A DNA stretch of 64,000 bases from Mycobacterium bohemicum DSM 44277 (GCF_001053185.1 NZ_CSTD01000001.1:1730333-1794332), one strand, 5' to 3'. Shown: positions 1-12,775, counted from the stretch's first letter. Notes: generated from the letters alone by a model not told the origin. Numbers and translations: made by a program.

Positions 1-327
1 ATGCGCGGTCAAGACGTGCGGAATGTCGTACAACAGGCCGGTCAGATGGCCGGCCATCCCGGTGTACCAGGTGTGGGAATGCACCACCGTGGCCGCCGAC
101 GCGGCATTGGCCATCATCAGGTCGCACGACAACGTCGACAGCGCCGCGTTGGCCCGGTGCAGCCTGGGGTCGGGCTGGTGGACGAACGCGCCCGGCCGCG
201 GGGCGCCCATGCAGTGCACGTCCACCGCGCACAGCCGGCGTAGCTGAGCGACCAATTCAGTGACGTGGACCCCGGCTCCGCCATAGACCTCGGGTGGATA
301 CTCCCGAGTCATCATCGCCACCCGCAT
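1..327 (-). CDS. glgA: Glycogen/alpha-glucan synthase GlgA (GlgM), N-terminal part, cut by window edge
   Basis: The first 109 codons of a leftward gene that leaves the window at base 1. The protein starts MRVAMMTREYPPEVYGGAGV, with the EYPPxxYGGxGxH donor-binding loop typical of GT4/GT5 glycogen synthases, and continues with a VVHSHTWYTGMAG segment characteristic of the family. It resembles M. tuberculosis Rv1212c, which transfers glucose from ADP-glucose to make alpha-glucan or maltose-1-phosphate in the cytosol. The ATG at 325-327 is chosen because the conserved family N-terminus begins exactly there. It is divergent from glgC, which makes its substrate, with 157 bp between the two starts. 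Confidence 0.93.
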   Translation of the reverse strand, partial: MRVAMMTREYPPEVYGGAGVHVTELVAQLRRLCAVDVHCMGAPRPGAFVHQPDPRLHRANAALSTLSCDLMMANAASAATVVHSHTWYTGMAGHLTGLLYDIPHVLTAH

Positions 328-472
328 ACTCCGCACGGTAGTTCGCAGACGAGGTGGCCCGCGAGTCGGGCCGGGCTTTTTTCGGGGCCAACTTCGGCCA
401 AATACATTGACGGACAGCCCGACAGGACGGGGCCAATAGTGCAATCCCCTGGCAGTGGCCGGATGCGGCCGA

Positions 473-478
473 TAGGTT
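473..478 (+). promoter_or_regulatory. Likely -10 box of glgC (leaderless start)
   Basis: TAGGTT fits the mycobacterial TANNNT -10 pattern and ends 6 nt before the glgC ATG, so transcription would begin at or next to the start codon. There is no Shine-Dalgarno sequence before the ATG, which agrees with a leaderless mRNA. No clear -35 box is seen. Confidence 0.5.
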
Positions 479-484
479 TGACCT

Positions 485-1699
485 ATGAGGGAAGCGCCAC
501 ACGTGCTGGGCATCGTCCTGGCCGGCGGTGAGGGCAAGCGGCTGTATCCCCTGACGGCGGACCGAGCCAAGCCCGCGGTTCCCTTCGGCGGCGCCTACCG
601 GCTGATCGACTTCGTGCTGTCCAACCTCGTCAATGCCCGATTCCTGCGGATCTGTGTTCTCACCCAGTACAAGTCGCATTCACTCGACCGTCACATTTCT
701 CAGAACTGGCGGCTGTCCGGCCTGGCCGGTGAATACATCACCCCCGTGCCCGCCCAGCAGCGTCTCGGGCCGCGCTGGTACACCGGATCCGCCGACGCGA
801 TCTACCAGTCGCTGAACCTCATCTACGACGAAGACCCCGATTACATAGTGGTTTTCGGTGCCGACCACGTCTACCGCATGGACCCCGAGCAGATGGTCCA
901 GTTCCACATCGAAAGCGGGGCGGGCGCGACGGTGGCCGGCATCCGCGTGCCGCGCGGCGAGGCCAGCGCCTTCGGCTGCATCGACGCCGACGACTCCGGC
1001 CGCATCCGTGAGTTCGTCGAAAAACCGCTGGATCCACCCGGGACCCCGGACGACCCCGCGGCGACGTTCGTGTCGATGGGCAACTACATCTTCACCACCA
1101 AGGTGCTGATCGACGCGATCCGCGCCGACGCCGACGACGACCACTCCGATCACGACATGGGCGGCGACATCATCCCCCGGCTCGTCGGCGACGGGATGGC
1201 CGCGGTCTACGACTTCAAGGACAACGAGGTGCCCGGCGCCACCGACCGCGACCGCGGCTACTGGCGCGACGTCGGGACGCTCGACGCGTTCTACGACGCC
1301 CACATGGATCTGGTGTCGGTGCATCCGGTGTTCAACCTGTACAACAAGCGCTGGCCGATCCGCGGGGAGTCGGATAACCTGGCGCCGGCCAAGTTCGTCA
1401 ACGGCGGCTCCGCGCAGGAGTCGGTGGTGGGGGCCGGCAGCATCATCTCGGCCGCCTCGGTGCGCAACTCGGTGCTGTCGTCGAACGTCGTGGTCGACGA
1501 CGGGGCGATCGTCGAGGGCAGCGTGATCATGCCGGGCGCCCGGGTCGGTCGCGGCGCGGTGGTGCGCCACGCGATCCTGGACAAGAACGTGGTCGTCGGG
1601 CCGGGCGAGATGGTCGGGGTGGACCTCGAGAAGGACCGGGAGCGCTTCGCGATCAGCACCGGCGGCGTGGTCGCGGTCGGCAAGGGCGTCTGGATCTGA
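485..1699 (+). CDS. glgC: Glucose-1-phosphate adenylyltransferase
   Basis: A 404-residue enzyme that makes ADP-glucose from glucose-1-phosphate and ATP, the committed step to glycogen and capsular alpha-glucan. The N-terminal nucleotidyltransferase domain has the glycine-rich [13 protein letters not shown] loop and AKPAVPFGG (about residues 10-36), [10 protein letters not shown] (about 123-132) and VEKPL. The C-terminal third is a left-handed beta-helix with isoleucine/valine-rich hexapeptide repeats ([20 protein letters not shown]). Length and sequence match M. tuberculosis Rv1213 closely. The ATG at 485 starts the conserved [10 protein letters not shown]. It is transcribed away from glgA. 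The PE14 gene that follows glgC in M. tuberculosis is absent here. Confidence 0.97.
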   Translation: MREAPHVLGIVLAGGEGKRLYPLTADRAKPAVPFGGAYRLIDFVLSNLVNARFLRICVLTQYKSHSLDRHISQNWRLSGLAGEYITPVPAQQRLGPRWYTGSADAIYQSLNLIYDEDPDYIVVFGADHVYRMDPEQMVQFHIESGAGATVAGIRVPRGEASAFGCIDADDSGRIREFVEKPLDPPGTPDDPAATFVSMGNYIFTTKVLIDAIRADADDDHSDHDMGGDIIPRLVGDGMAAVYDFKDNEVPGATDRDRGYWRDVGTLDAFYDAHMDLVSVHPVFNLYNKRWPIRGESDNLAPAKFVNGGSAQESVVGAGSIISAASVRNSVLSSNVVVDDGAIVEGSVIMPGARVGRGAVVRHAILDKNVVVGPGEMVGVDLEKDRERFAISTGGVVAVGKGVWI

Positions 1700-1720
1700 G
1701 CCCGCGTCTGCTGGCGCCCG

Positions 1721-3400
1721 CTAGGGGATCTCCGGGATGAGCAGGTGGGCCTCGCGGTCGGGGCCCCAGTGCAGGGTCACGCGCCCGCGGGGCGACGTCG
1801 CGTAGGCCGCGGGGAACTGCCCGGTGAGCGGGTTGCGCGGCAACAACCAGCGCCCGCCCACCACCAGGCGCAGCTGCTCCCCAGCGCGGAACAGAGTCGC
1901 CGACGGGCCCAGCGCCACATCGACGGGGACCACCTCGCCGGGGGAGAGGGGACTCGGCTCGATGCAGGCGGGGACCGGTTCCCAGGGGCGGGAGAGGTCG
2001 GGGTCGAGCGCCCGCAGCGCGACCCGCTGCCAGCCGGTGGTCACCCGGTCGCGGCCGTAACCGTAGGAGCCCTCGAATTCGACATACCTTCCGCCACGCC
2101 ACTTCTCGACGCCGACGAATAGGTTGGCGTCGTCGCAACCGTCCAGTGAAACCCACAACCGGGCAGTCATCGGACCGGTCAGCTCGACGTCCTCCGGAAC
2201 GGTCCAGCTGAACGCCGCTGCGCGTGAGTGTGTGTGGAAGCCGATGCCGCCGGACCCGCGCGGCGGGTCGGGCGTCAGGGCCCCGCCGGTGGCCAGGTAT
2301 AACGGCCGCCAACGGGTTCGGGCGAGCGGCCATTCGGCCTCCTCGCGGACCGCGGCGACGGTTTCGCGGTCCTCCCGCACCTCGAGGCGCACGCTGCGGG
2401 AGGCGGTCGCGCCGTCGAGCACGCCGCGGAAGAACGTGAGTTGTTCTGCCAGCGCGGGTTCGGAGTAGAAGACCGCCCATTTGCCGCCGCGATGGGTGTA
2501 GAGGCGGGCGGGGCCCGCGATGTGGCTGAATGCGCGGATCGATCCGCGGCTGTGCAGGTTGTTGTCCGAGAAGCTGCCGCACACGAGCATCGGCACCGTG
2601 ATCGCCGACAGGTCGGGTGCCAGCGAGCGCCAGAAGTCGTCGCGCAGCGGGTGATCGTCCTGCATCCGGATGATGTCGTAGGTCTGCCGCGTGCGGCGAC
2701 GCAGGTTGAGCGACCAGATCCGGAGGAACCCGCGCTCGCGAACGCCGCCCGGAAAGGCGAGGTCGCGGTAGACGTCGGTGAAGCCTTCCCACGGGCAGAT
2801 CGCCTTCAGCGCCGGTGGGCGCAGGGCGGCGACGGCGAATTGGCTGATCGCCAGATAGGAAACCCCAAGCATCACAACGCTGCCGTCGCACCAGGGCCGG
2901 CCGGCGATCCACTGCACGAGGTCGTACGTGTCCTCGGCCTCCTGACGTGACAGCAGCCGTCCGGTGCCCTCGGAATGGCCGGCGCCGCGCGAGTCGGCAT
3001 TGACGACGGTGAACCCTCGCGCGGTCCACCAGGCCGGGTCCGGAGCCTCCCAACCCGTCAGCGCCGAAAAGCTGACGGGTTGCGGCTGGCGCAGCATGCG
3101 GTATTGCACGTCGAACTTCGACTTGTTGCCGCGCCGGCTGGGCAGGTCGTCCTTGCCGTAGGGATGGATGCTCAGGATGACGGGCCGGGCCGCATCGCCC
3201 TGTTGCCGAAACACGTTGATACGCAGCAGCGTGCCATCGCGCGTGGGGACGCTGATATCGCGATCGACGACGATGTCGGGCGGCGGCTGGGTGACGGTCA
3301 CCGGCGGCTTGACGATGCTGCGCAGGCGGGTCAGTGCATACCGGAGCGCACCGGGGCGCCGCCACGGTCGGTCGAGCGGAGGAACCGGCGTTCGGGCCAC
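1721..3400 (-). CDS. CocE/NonD (X-Pro dipeptidyl-peptidase S15-like) alpha/beta hydrolase
   Basis: A 559-residue protein resembling M. tuberculosis Rv1215c. It has an alpha/beta hydrolase core with the nucleophile elbow GVSYLAIS near residue 160, preceded by DSRGAGHSEG, and a C-terminal jelly-roll domain of the PepX_C type (residues about 340-559). Families of this type cleave esters, amides or acyl-dipeptides, and the substrate here is unknown. The ATG at 3398-3400 gives a basic N-terminus without a clear signal peptide. It is the last gene of a leftward run that includes the ABC exporter, separated from the upstream methyltransferase by 29 bp, so co-transcription is likely. Confidence 0.85.
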   Translation of the reverse strand: MARTPVPPLDRPWRRPGALRYALTRLRSIVKPPVTVTQPPPDIVVDRDISVPTRDGTLLRINVFRQQGDAARPVILSIHPYGKDDLPSRRGNKSKFDVQYRMLRQPQPVSFSALTGWEAPDPAWWTARGFTVVNADSRGAGHSEGTGRLLSRQEAEDTYDLVQWIAGRPWCDGSVVMLGVSYLAISQFAVAALRPPALKAICPWEGFTDVYRDLAFPGGVRERGFLRIWSLNLRRRTRQTYDIIRMQDDHPLRDDFWRSLAPDLSAITVPMLVCGSFSDNNLHSRGSIRAFSHIAGPARLYTHRGGKWAVFYSEPALAEQLTFFRGVLDGATASRSVRLEVREDRETVAAVREEAEWPLARTRWRPLYLATGGALTPDPPRGSGGIGFHTHSRAAAFSWTVPEDVELTGPMTARLWVSLDGCDDANLFVGVEKWRGGRYVEFEGSYGYGRDRVTTGWQRVALRALDPDLSRPWEPVPACIEPSPLSPGEVVPVDVALGPSATLFRAGEQLRLVVGGRWLLPRNPLTGQFPAAYATSPRGRVTLHWGPDREAHLLIPEIP

Positions 3401-3429
3401 GCCGTCACCCTAGGCGCCCCGCGCCGGCG

Positions 3430-4104
3430 TCACCACAGCTTCGGCACCAACCGGTAGCGCACGTGCCGCGCGTACTCGCGATATCCCGGCAGGTCCTCGT
3501 TCAGCATTTTCTCCTCGTCGAGAATGCGCCAGACCAGCACGCCGACGCCGGGGACGACGAAGAGGAGTCCCCAGTACGAGCCGAGCGCCAATGGCATGCC
3601 GGCCATCATGATCACGTCCCCGACGTACATCGGGTGCCGGACGAGCCGGTAGACGCCGGTGGAGACGACGGGCTGGCCCGCCTCGACCGTGACCGTGGCG
3701 GCGGCGTAGCCGTTCTGCACGACCACCAGCATGGCCAGCCCCAGCCCGACCGCCACCGCGACGTCACCGAGCAGGCTTACCCACGACGGCACCGACGACC
3801 AACCGAAACGATGGTCCAACGCGCTGAACGCCATCATCACAAACATGTCCAGGAACGATGCGGTGATAATGATCTTCTGCACCGTCCGGGCTTCCGCGCG
3901 GGGACCGGCGTGCATGCGGCGCTGCAGGGCCGCCGGGTTCCTCCGGGACAGGTAGACGGTCGGAACGGTCGACACCGTGGTGAAGACGGCGATGAAAACC
4001 CATGCCTGCCAATAGTTCAGCGTGCCGGCCGGTGCAAACAGGAGCACGCAGAAACCGAGGAGCCCGACGACCGACGAGGCCGTCATCCGCACGGCGGTCT
4101 TCAT
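3430..4104 (-). CDS. Isoprenylcysteine carboxyl methyltransferase-like membrane protein
   Basis: A 224-residue integral membrane protein similar to Rv1216c. It has about four to five hydrophobic segments and the C-terminal SAM-binding signature of ICMT/PEMT-like methyltransferases: VYRLVRHPMYVG near residue 150 and EEKML..LPGYREYARHVRYRLVP near the end. The reaction is probably S-adenosylmethionine-dependent methylation of a lipid or thiol, with unknown substrate. The ATG at 4102-4104 has GGAG upstream; longer in-frame extension would overlap the ABC permease in another frame and is rejected. It lies 8 bp after the permease, so it is translationally close to the exporter genes. Confidence 0.8.
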   Translation of the reverse strand: MKTAVRMTASSVVGLLGFCVLLFAPAGTLNYWQAWVFIAVFTTVSTVPTVYLSRRNPAALQRRMHAGPRAEARTVQKIIITASFLDMFVMMAFSALDHRFGWSSVPSWVSLLGDVAVAVGLGLAMLVVVQNGYAAATVTVEAGQPVVSTGVYRLVRHPMYVGDVIMMAGMPLALGSYWGLLFVVPGVGVLVWRILDEEKMLNEDLPGYREYARHVRYRLVPKLW

Positions 4105-4112
4105 GGGAGCTC

Positions 4113-5693
4113 CTAGCAGCGCAGGTCGCGACGTCGAAAAGCTGCGGCCCCCAACGCAAACAACGCCGCGTCGATGGCGAGCAGCCACGCCAGCGGCGCG
4201 GCGGTGAAGCCGCTGCCGACTCGCGGCGTGTGCGCGAAGGGCTCCAGATCCAGCAGCCATTGCGGGAATCCGGCCAGCGACCCGATGAGATAGAGGGCGA
4301 CGAAGCCGACGAGCACGCCCCAGGCCACCGGCGCGAAGCGGGGTGCGAAGCCGAAGAGCGCGAGTGTCACGGCGGAGCCCAGCCACGCGGCGGGCAGTTG
4401 CACCGCGGCGCCGGCCACCGCCGTCCCGAGCTTGGCGGGGTCGCGGGCGGCGGCGCCGTAAAGCAGGCCGGCGGCGACCCCGCTGCCCAGCATCGCCGTC
4501 GCGGAACCGGCCACGGCCGGCGTCAGATGGCTTGCCAGCCAACGGCTCCGGCCCACCGACCCGGCCAGCGTCGTCTCCGCCCGCTGCGCCGCCTCCTCCT
4601 GATGCAGGCGCAGGGTGAGCGAGATGGCGAACGCCGAGGCCACCATGCCCATCATGGTGAACGCCACGGCGAGGAAGGCCTCCTCCAACGCGCTCGTTCC
4701 ACCCATCCGCGCGACGATGTCGCGTGCGGCGGCGCTGTCGCCCAATTCGTCGCCGATGCCGTGTGCCACGCTGCCGAACAACAGGCCGTACAGGCACAGG
4801 CCAACGGTCCACAGCACCAACGCGCCCCGGTCGAGCCGCCACGCCAGGGCGAAGACGCCGCCGAGGGTGGGTCCGCCGGTGCCGGGTCCGGGCCGTTCGG
4901 CGATCAGCCCGGCCCCGACGTCGCGGCCGGCAAGCAACCGGTACCCCACCACGGTGAGCACGGCCGCGGTCACCAAGTGCAGCAAGAGAATCCACCACCG
5001 GTCGCCCGCGTACGGCCTGACCTGAAGCGACCAGCCCAGCGGCGAGAACCAGGACAGCGCGCCGTCGCCGGCGTCGCCGACGGCGCGCAGGCTGAACGCC
5101 ACCGCCAGCGCGCCGAAGGCGGTGCCCCGGGCGACCCTGCCGGCCAGCGCCGCCCCGAAGGCCAGGGATCCGCCGGCGGGAACGTCGGTGGCCAGCAGTC
5201 CGAGCGCGCCGATCACCCCGGTGGCCAGCGACGCCCCGAACGACAACACCAGGGCCGCGGTGAGGCTCGCGTACCGGCCGACGGCCGTCGAGTCGACCAT
5301 TTCGGTCCGGCCCGTCTCCTCGTCGGCGCGGGTGTGTCGGATGACCGTCAGGATGACGGCCACCGCGATCAGCAGGTGGAACATGCCGGCCTTCCAGATG
5401 CCGACGGAGCCGAGGCTGGCGTTGTAGACCTGCCCGTACAGGGCGCGCTGCGCCGGGCTGGCGTTGATGGACGCGGCGAAACCGGCGCGCGCGGCCGCGG
5501 TGGGGTACACCTTCTCGACGCTGCCGACGTACACCGTGGCCAACGGCACCGACAGCAGCAACACCCACAGCGGCAACGCAATTCGGTCGCGGCGCAGGTA
5601 AAGCCGCAGCACGCCGAGCGTTCCGGAGAAGTTGGAGCGGGAGCGGTGCGGCGGCTGGTGGTGGCGGGGCCGGTCCAGGGTCGCGGTGCTCAT
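4113..5693 (-). CDS. ABC exporter membrane protein (Rv1217c type)
   Basis: A 526-residue polytopic membrane protein with about twelve hydrophobic segments, similar to Rv1217c of the Rv1218c-Rv1217c efflux pump described in M. tuberculosis for several drug classes. The start MSTATLDRP at 5691-5693 overlaps the ATPase stop as ATGA, showing tight translational coupling. The product would form the membrane channel paired with the upstream ATPase. The substrate in this organism is not shown by the sequence. Confidence 0.88.
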   Translation of the reverse strand: MSTATLDRPRHHQPPHRSRSNFSGTLGVLRLYLRRDRIALPLWVLLLSVPLATVYVGSVEKVYPTAAARAGFAASINASPAQRALYGQVYNASLGSVGIWKAGMFHLLIAVAVILTVIRHTRADEETGRTEMVDSTAVGRYASLTAALVLSFGASLATGVIGALGLLATDVPAGGSLAFGAALAGRVARGTAFGALAVAFSLRAVGDAGDGALSWFSPLGWSLQVRPYAGDRWWILLLHLVTAAVLTVVGYRLLAGRDVGAGLIAERPGPGTGGPTLGGVFALAWRLDRGALVLWTVGLCLYGLLFGSVAHGIGDELGDSAAARDIVARMGGTSALEEAFLAVAFTMMGMVASAFAISLTLRLHQEEAAQRAETTLAGSVGRSRWLASHLTPAVAGSATAMLGSGVAAGLLYGAAARDPAKLGTAVAGAAVQLPAAWLGSAVTLALFGFAPRFAPVAWGVLVGFVALYLIGSLAGFPQWLLDLEPFAHTPRVGSGFTAAPLAWLLAIDAALFALGAAAFRRRDLRC

Positions 5694-6593
5694 AGCGCCG
5701 GCACCTGCTGCTCGGTGTTGTAGTGGCGCAGGAAGAGCTCCTCCAGGGTCGGTGGCTGGCTCACCAGGCTTCGCACGCCCGCGTCGCCGAGCGCCCGGAT
5801 GAGCTCCCCGAGGCTGTCGCCGTCGACCTGGGCGCGAAGCGTGTTGCCGTCGAGGCTGACGTCCGCGACGCCCTTGATGCGGGTGAGATCGCCGGGGTCG
5901 CGGATCATTTCGGCCTTGATCGAGGTGCGGCTGAGGTGGCGCATGGATTCCAGCGATCCGCTCTCGACGGTCTTGCCGGACCGGATGATGGTGACCCGCT
6001 CGCACAGCGCTTCGGTTTCGGCGAGGATGTGGCTGGACAGCAGGACGGTCGCGCCGCGATCACGCGCCTCGCGGACGCACTGCTGAAAGACGTTCTCCAT
6101 CAACGGGTCCAGACCGCTGCTCGGCTCGTCCAGGAGCAGCAGCTCGGCCCGCGACGAGAATGCCGAGATCAGCGAGACCTTCTGCCGGTTGCCCTTCGAG
6201 TAGGCGCGGACCTTCTTGTGCGGGTCCAGATCGAAGCGCTCGATCAGCTCGGCGCGGCGCTGCCCGTCGATGCCGCCGCGCATGCGCGCCAGCAGGTCGA
6301 TGGTCTCACCGCCGGTCAGCGACGGCCACAGCGTCACGTCGCCGGGCACATAGGCGATGCGGCGGTGCAACTCGACGGCGTCGGCCCACGGGTCGCCGCC
6401 GAGCAGTCGGGCGGTGCCACCGTCGGCCTTCACCAGGCCCAGCAGGATGCGGATGGTGGTCGACTTTCCGGCGCCGTTCGGCCCGAGGAAGCCGTGCACT
6501 TCGCCTTCGTGCACCGTGAGATCCAGCCCGTCCAGCGCCCGCACCGTGCCGAACCTTTTTATGAGACCGCGGATTTCGACCGGCGGCTGATGG

Positions 6594-6604
<11 letters not shown>
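5690..6604 (-). CDS. ABC transporter ATP-binding protein (Rv1218c type)
   Basis: A 304-residue ATPase of the DrrA/CcmA drug-export type. It has Walker [10 protein letters not shown] near residue 41, a modified signature [13 protein letters not shown] (LSGGQ-like), and Walker [15 protein letters not shown] followed by the switch histidine in LLSSH. The C-terminal about 80 residues form the accessory domain typical of this subgroup. It powers the permease encoded immediately downstream with ATGA overlap, and its own start overlaps the tetR stop by 11 bp. The three genes are therefore one operon under the TetR-family protein. Confidence 0.92.
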
Positions 6605-8085
<1,481 letters not shown>

Positions 8086-8190
8086 AACCGTCGCCGGGGC
8101 GACAATCCGGCACACATTTGGGGGTCGTACACGCGGTATCGGGCACCACCTCGCGCTACATTCGAGGGTGTAGGCAAGGAAGGAGCGGTG

Positions 8191-8502
8191 ATGGCCGATC
8201 CCGGAAACGTGTTCCGGCGCGCATTCGCTTGGCTCCCCGCCCAGTTCGCCTCCCAAAGTGACGCTCCCGTGGGACCGCGGCAATTCGGTTCCACCGAGCA
8301 CCTGTCCGTCGAGGCGATCGCCGCGTTCGTCGACGGCGAGTTGCGGATGAACGCCCACCTGCGGGCGGCCCATCACCTGTCGCTGTGCCCGCAATGCGCG
8401 GCCGAAGTCGAGGGGCAGAGCCGGGCGCGAGCGGCGTTGCGCGACTCGCACCCCATCCGCATTCCCAGCGGCCTGCTCGGATTGCTGGCCGACATCCCGC
8501 AC

Positions 8503-8505
<3 letters not shown>
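8191..8505 (+). pseudogene. rseA: Anti-sigma-E factor RseA, 3' end lost
   Basis: The ATG at 8191 has a strong AAGGAAGGAG ribosome site. The first 105 codons match Rv1222, including the zinc-binding anti-sigma motif HHLSLCPQC (H-x3-C-x2-C) and the RDSHPIRIPS segment. RseA binds SigE through this domain, and in M. tuberculosis it is degraded after PknB phosphorylation to release SigE. Homology ends at about 8505. The frame then continues through an inverted sigL-like piece and out-of-frame htrA to a stop at 9369, giving an implausible 393-residue arginine-rich protein. The normal C-terminal 45-50 residues are missing. The zinc domain alone might still bind SigE. Confidence 0.8.
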
Positions 8506-9862
<1,357 letters not shown>

Positions 9863-9863
9863 A

Positions 9864-10259
9864 GTGTTCGCGAACCTGAGCTGGGAGCACATCCTGGTGC
9901 TCGTCGTGGTCGGCCTGGTGATCCTCGGGCCGGAGCGGCTGCCGGGCGCGATCCGCTGGACGTCGAACGCGCTGCGGCAGGCGCGCGACTACCTCAGCGG
10001 GGTGACCACCCAGCTGCGCGAGGACCTCGGACCCGAGTTCGACGACCTGCGCGCCCCGTTGAGCGAGCTGCAGCGGCTGCGGAGCATGTCACCGCGGGCC
10101 GCCCTGACCAAGCACCTGCTCGACGGCGACGACTCGTTTCTCACCGGCAACTTCGACCGTCCGGTGAACGGGGCCCCGCCCGCACCGGCGGTGGAGCCCG
10201 CGCCGGCGGTGGAGCGGAATCCGCCCGAGCGCACCCCGTTCGACACCGACGCGACCTGA
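9864..10259 (+). CDS. tatB: Sec-independent protein translocase subunit TatB
   Basis: A 131-residue TatB protein. It has an N-terminal membrane helix ([20 protein letters not shown]) with the conserved Gly-Pro-Glu hinge, followed by an amphipathic helix and a proline-rich acidic tail. TatB and TatC recognise twin-arginine signal peptides at the cytoplasmic membrane. The GTG at 9864 starts 1 bp after the htrA stop, so expression normally depends on the stress operon upstream. Order htrA-tatB matches Rv1223-Rv1224. This gene is intact despite the damage upstream. Confidence 0.93.
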   Translation: MFANLSWEHILVLVVVGLVILGPERLPGAIRWTSNALRQARDYLSGVTTQLREDLGPEFDDLRAPLSELQRLRSMSPRAALTKHLLDGDDSFLTGNFDRPVNGAPPAPAVEPAPAVERNPPERTPFDTDAT

Positions 10260-10278
10260 GGCGAAGCGGGCTCTCGCG

Positions 10279-10348
10279 CTCCCGCCGAGACTGCGCTGAG
10301 GGCGGTCGTGCTCGGCGTGTCGCCGCCGTGGTTGCAGTCTCGCGGGAG
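10279..10348. terminator. Intergenic palindrome, family B copy 1, between convergent tatB and mrp
   Basis: CTCCCGCCGAGACTGC (10279-10294) pairs with GCAGTCTCGCGGGAG (10334-10348) with one bulged base. It lies between two converging genes and could stop transcription both ways. The CGAGACTGCGCT core recurs at 25331. Confidence 0.6.
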
Positions 10349-10367
10349 GTTTTGGCGTCGCAGGCGG

Positions 10368-11525
10368 TTAGCGGCGCGTCGGGTCCAGGCCCAGCGACAT
10401 CCCGGCCAGGCCGCGCCGGCGCGCCGACAGGGCGTCGGCCACGCCGCGCAATTCCTTGGCCACCGGGGAGTCGGGCGCGCTGAGCACGATGGGGGTGCCC
10501 GAGTCGCCGGCGGCCACCAGCGCCGGGTCAAGTGGCACCTGACCCAGCAGCGGCACGTCGGCCCCGACCGCCCGCGACAGGCGCTCGGCGACCTGCCTGC
10601 CGCCGCCCTCGCCGAACACCTGCATCGTCGAGCCGTCCGGCAGCAGCAGCCCGGACATGTTCTCCACGACCCCGACGATGCGCTGGCGGGTCTGCACCGC
10701 GATGCTCCCGGCCCGCTCGGCGACCTCGGCCGCGGCCAGCTGCGGCGTCGTCACCACCACGATCTCAGCGTTGGGGATCAGCTGGGCCACCGAGATCGCG
10801 ACGTCGCCGGTGCCCGGCGGCAGGTCCAGCAGCAGCACGTCCAGGTCGCCCCAGTACACGTCCGCGAGGAACTGCTGCAACGCCCGGTGCAGCATCGGCC
10901 CGCGCCACACCACCGGCGTGTTGCCCTCGGTGAACTGCGCGATCGAGATGACCTTCACCTCGTGCGCGATGGGCGGCAGGATCATCGACTCCACCTGGGT
11001 GGGCCGGTCGGTGCTGCCCATCATCCGGGGAATCGAATGGCCGTGAATGTCGGCGTCGAGAACGCCGACCGAAAGGCCGCGGGCGGCCATCGCCGCGGCG
11101 AGATTGACTGTGACCGTTGACTTTCCGACGCCGCCCTTGCCCGACGCGACGGCGTACACCCGGGTCAGGGAATCGGGCTGGGCGAACGGGATGACCGGCT
11201 CGCGGGCGTCCCCGCGCAGCTGCTTGCGCAGCTCGGTGCGCTGCTCGTCGTTCATGACATCGAGGCTGACCTTGACCGCGCCGGTGCCGGGGACGTCGGC
11301 GACGGCCGCGGTGACGCGCTCGCTGATCTCGGTCTTCTTCGGGCAGGCGGCGGTGGTCAGGTAGATCTCGACGTGCACGCCTCCGGCGGGGTCGACGTCG
11401 ATGCCCTTGACCATCCCGAGTTCGGTGATCGGGCGCCGCAACTCGGGGTCGATCACCTTGCCGAGGGCGGTGCGGATAGCTGAGGTCAGGTCGTCTTTCG
11501 AACCCGGGGAGTCATGACTGGACAT
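10368..11525 (-). CDS. mrp: Mrp/NBP35-family iron-sulfur carrier P-loop ATPase
   Basis: A 385-residue protein matching Rv1229c. Residues about 10-90 form the MIP18/DUF59 domain (IDPELRRPITELGMV). They are followed by the ParA-like ATPase with Walker A GKGGVGKST, the DADIHGHSIPRMMG switch and DLPPGTGD. Mrp proteins carry or deliver Fe-S clusters. The family usually has a C-terminal CxxC, which I do not see here. The ATG at 11523-11525 starts MSSHDSPG. The same frame is open upstream into the transglycosylase gene because of a frameshift there, so the frame from 12662 reads through as one 764-residue ORF; mrp is treated as a separate gene. Confidence 0.9.
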   Translation of the reverse strand: MSSHDSPGSKDDLTSAIRTALGKVIDPELRRPITELGMVKGIDVDPAGGVHVEIYLTTAACPKKTEISERVTAAVADVPGTGAVKVSLDVMNDEQRTELRKQLRGDAREPVIPFAQPDSLTRVYAVASGKGGVGKSTVTVNLAAAMAARGLSVGVLDADIHGHSIPRMMGSTDRPTQVESMILPPIAHEVKVISIAQFTEGNTPVVWRGPMLHRALQQFLADVYWGDLDVLLLDLPPGTGDVAISVAQLIPNAEIVVVTTPQLAAAEVAERAGSIAVQTRQRIVGVVENMSGLLLPDGSTMQVFGEGGGRQVAERLSRAVGADVPLLGQVPLDPALVAAGDSGTPIVLSAPDSPVAKELRGVADALSARRRGLAGMSLGLDPTRR

Positions 11526-11550
11526 CACCGCCGAGTGTAGGCGCAGGCGA

Positions 11551-12662
11551 TCAGCCCGCGGCGGGTGCCTTCGGCGCCGCCGGGCCGGCCGGCTTGGGCG
11601 CGGGCGCGGCGGGGTCGGGGGCATCATCCAGGGGAACATCGGCGGCTGGCCGACGGACTGGGGCTGGCTGAAGTCGATCAGCGGGATGCGCGACATCGGG
11701 TCGTCGATCGGCAGGCCATTGACATTCATCGGCAGGTTCGGCCCCAGCCCCTCCGGGTGCTCGAGGTGCGCGTCGCCGAGCGGGGGCGGCGGCCCGGTGA
11801 TCGGGGGCAGGTCGACCGGGACGACGCCGGTGGCGTACGCGGCGGCCCAGCCGAGCACGTTCTGTGCGTACGACACCGAGTTGTTGTAGCGCAGGATCGC
11901 CGCCATGACCGCCGACGGGTCGCGCAGGTTGAGCCCGCCGCTGCACAGGTAACGGGCCGCCGCGAGCGTGGAGTCGAAAAGGTTCTGCGGGTCGGCGATG
12001 CCGTCGCCGTCGCCGTCGGAGGCGTATCGGGCCCAGGTGCCGGGGAGGAACTGCATGGGGCCCATCGCTCGGGCGTACGTCACGCGATTGCCGACGCTGC
12101 TGGAGATGATCACCTCGTTGCCGGGCAGGGTGCCGTCCAGCGAGGGGCCGTAGATGGGCTGGACCGCGGTACCGCGTGCGTCGACGGCGCCGCCGCCGGC
12201 GTGACCGGACTCGATGCGGCCGATGCCGGCCAGCAGGTTCCAGCTGATGCCGCAGCCCGGGGCGGCGACGGCCATCTTCTGTTCGGCGTTGCGGTAGGCG
12301 GAAAGCGCGATACTGGGAATGCCAAGCGCCCCAGGCGCATTCACGATCATCGGCGGCGGGGGCGCCGACAGCGCGGGCTCGGCAACGTGGAAGGCGGTGG
12401 GTGAGCGCTCGACCGAGACGACCACCGGGCCGGAGAGGTTGGGCAGGCTGGGGGAGACGGCCGCGACCGGGGTGACGGCGGCGCGCACCGGGGGGACGGT
12501 CACCGGGGAAGGGGGCGCCCCGGCGCCGACCGCTCCGGCGAGAACCAGCAGGGCGATCGTCGCAACGCCGAACGCCTGCGAGCTTTTCACGTGGGGTGCC
12601 CGCTGTCGCGTCTTCGCGTCGGGGCCGGCATTCCGGCGACCCCAGCGTCCCCCAATGCGCAC
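11551..12662 (-). CDS. Secreted lytic murein transglycosylase (Rv1230c type), frameshifted near its 3' end
   Basis: A peptidoglycan-cleaving protein of about 370 residues. It has a hydrophobic signal/anchor (VATIALLVLAGAVGAGA), a proline-rich stretch, and an SLT domain with catalytic Glu in GRIESGHA, then AMGPMQFLPGTW, DPQNLFDSTLAAARYLC and AILRYNNS. At 11617-11621 the coding strand has five Cs. With six, the frame would end normally as a Pro-Ala-Lys tail at the TGA at 11551-11553. As given, the frame becomes arginine-rich, misses that stop and runs into mrp. The enzyme domain is unaffected. The start is GTG at 12660-12662; a later GTG before KSSQAF would also leave a complete signal peptide. 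Confidence 0.8.
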
Positions 12663-12775
12663 TCGACCGTCCTTAATGGTGAGGTAGCCGAAACGTTACG
12701 ACCTTGTAGCCTCGTGAACTAGATCACCATACATAACTCTTGTGACCAGAGTGGCGCAATGGTCAGGCCGGGTTT
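12663..12775 (-). promoter_or_regulatory. AT-richer upstream region of the transglycosylase gene
   Basis: A 113-bp gap between the DUF1003 gene and the transglycosylase, clearly less GC-rich than its surroundings. On the minus strand it contains GGTCACAAGAGTTATGTATG and CGTAACGTTTCGG with a central AACGTT palindrome. It probably holds the promoter and regulator sites for the cell-wall enzyme. I could not confirm a known riboswitch or MtrA box. Confidence 0.35.

Noticed and set aside
4113-6005. Longer ABC permease start up to 6005
   Set aside because: The added N-terminus overlaps the ATPase in another frame and is low-complexity; the ATGA overlap start at 5693 fits better.
12663-12775. Possible cyclic-di-AMP riboswitch before the transglycosylase gene
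   Set aside because: The region is short and I could not find the conserved ydaO core; only a plain regulatory region is listed.
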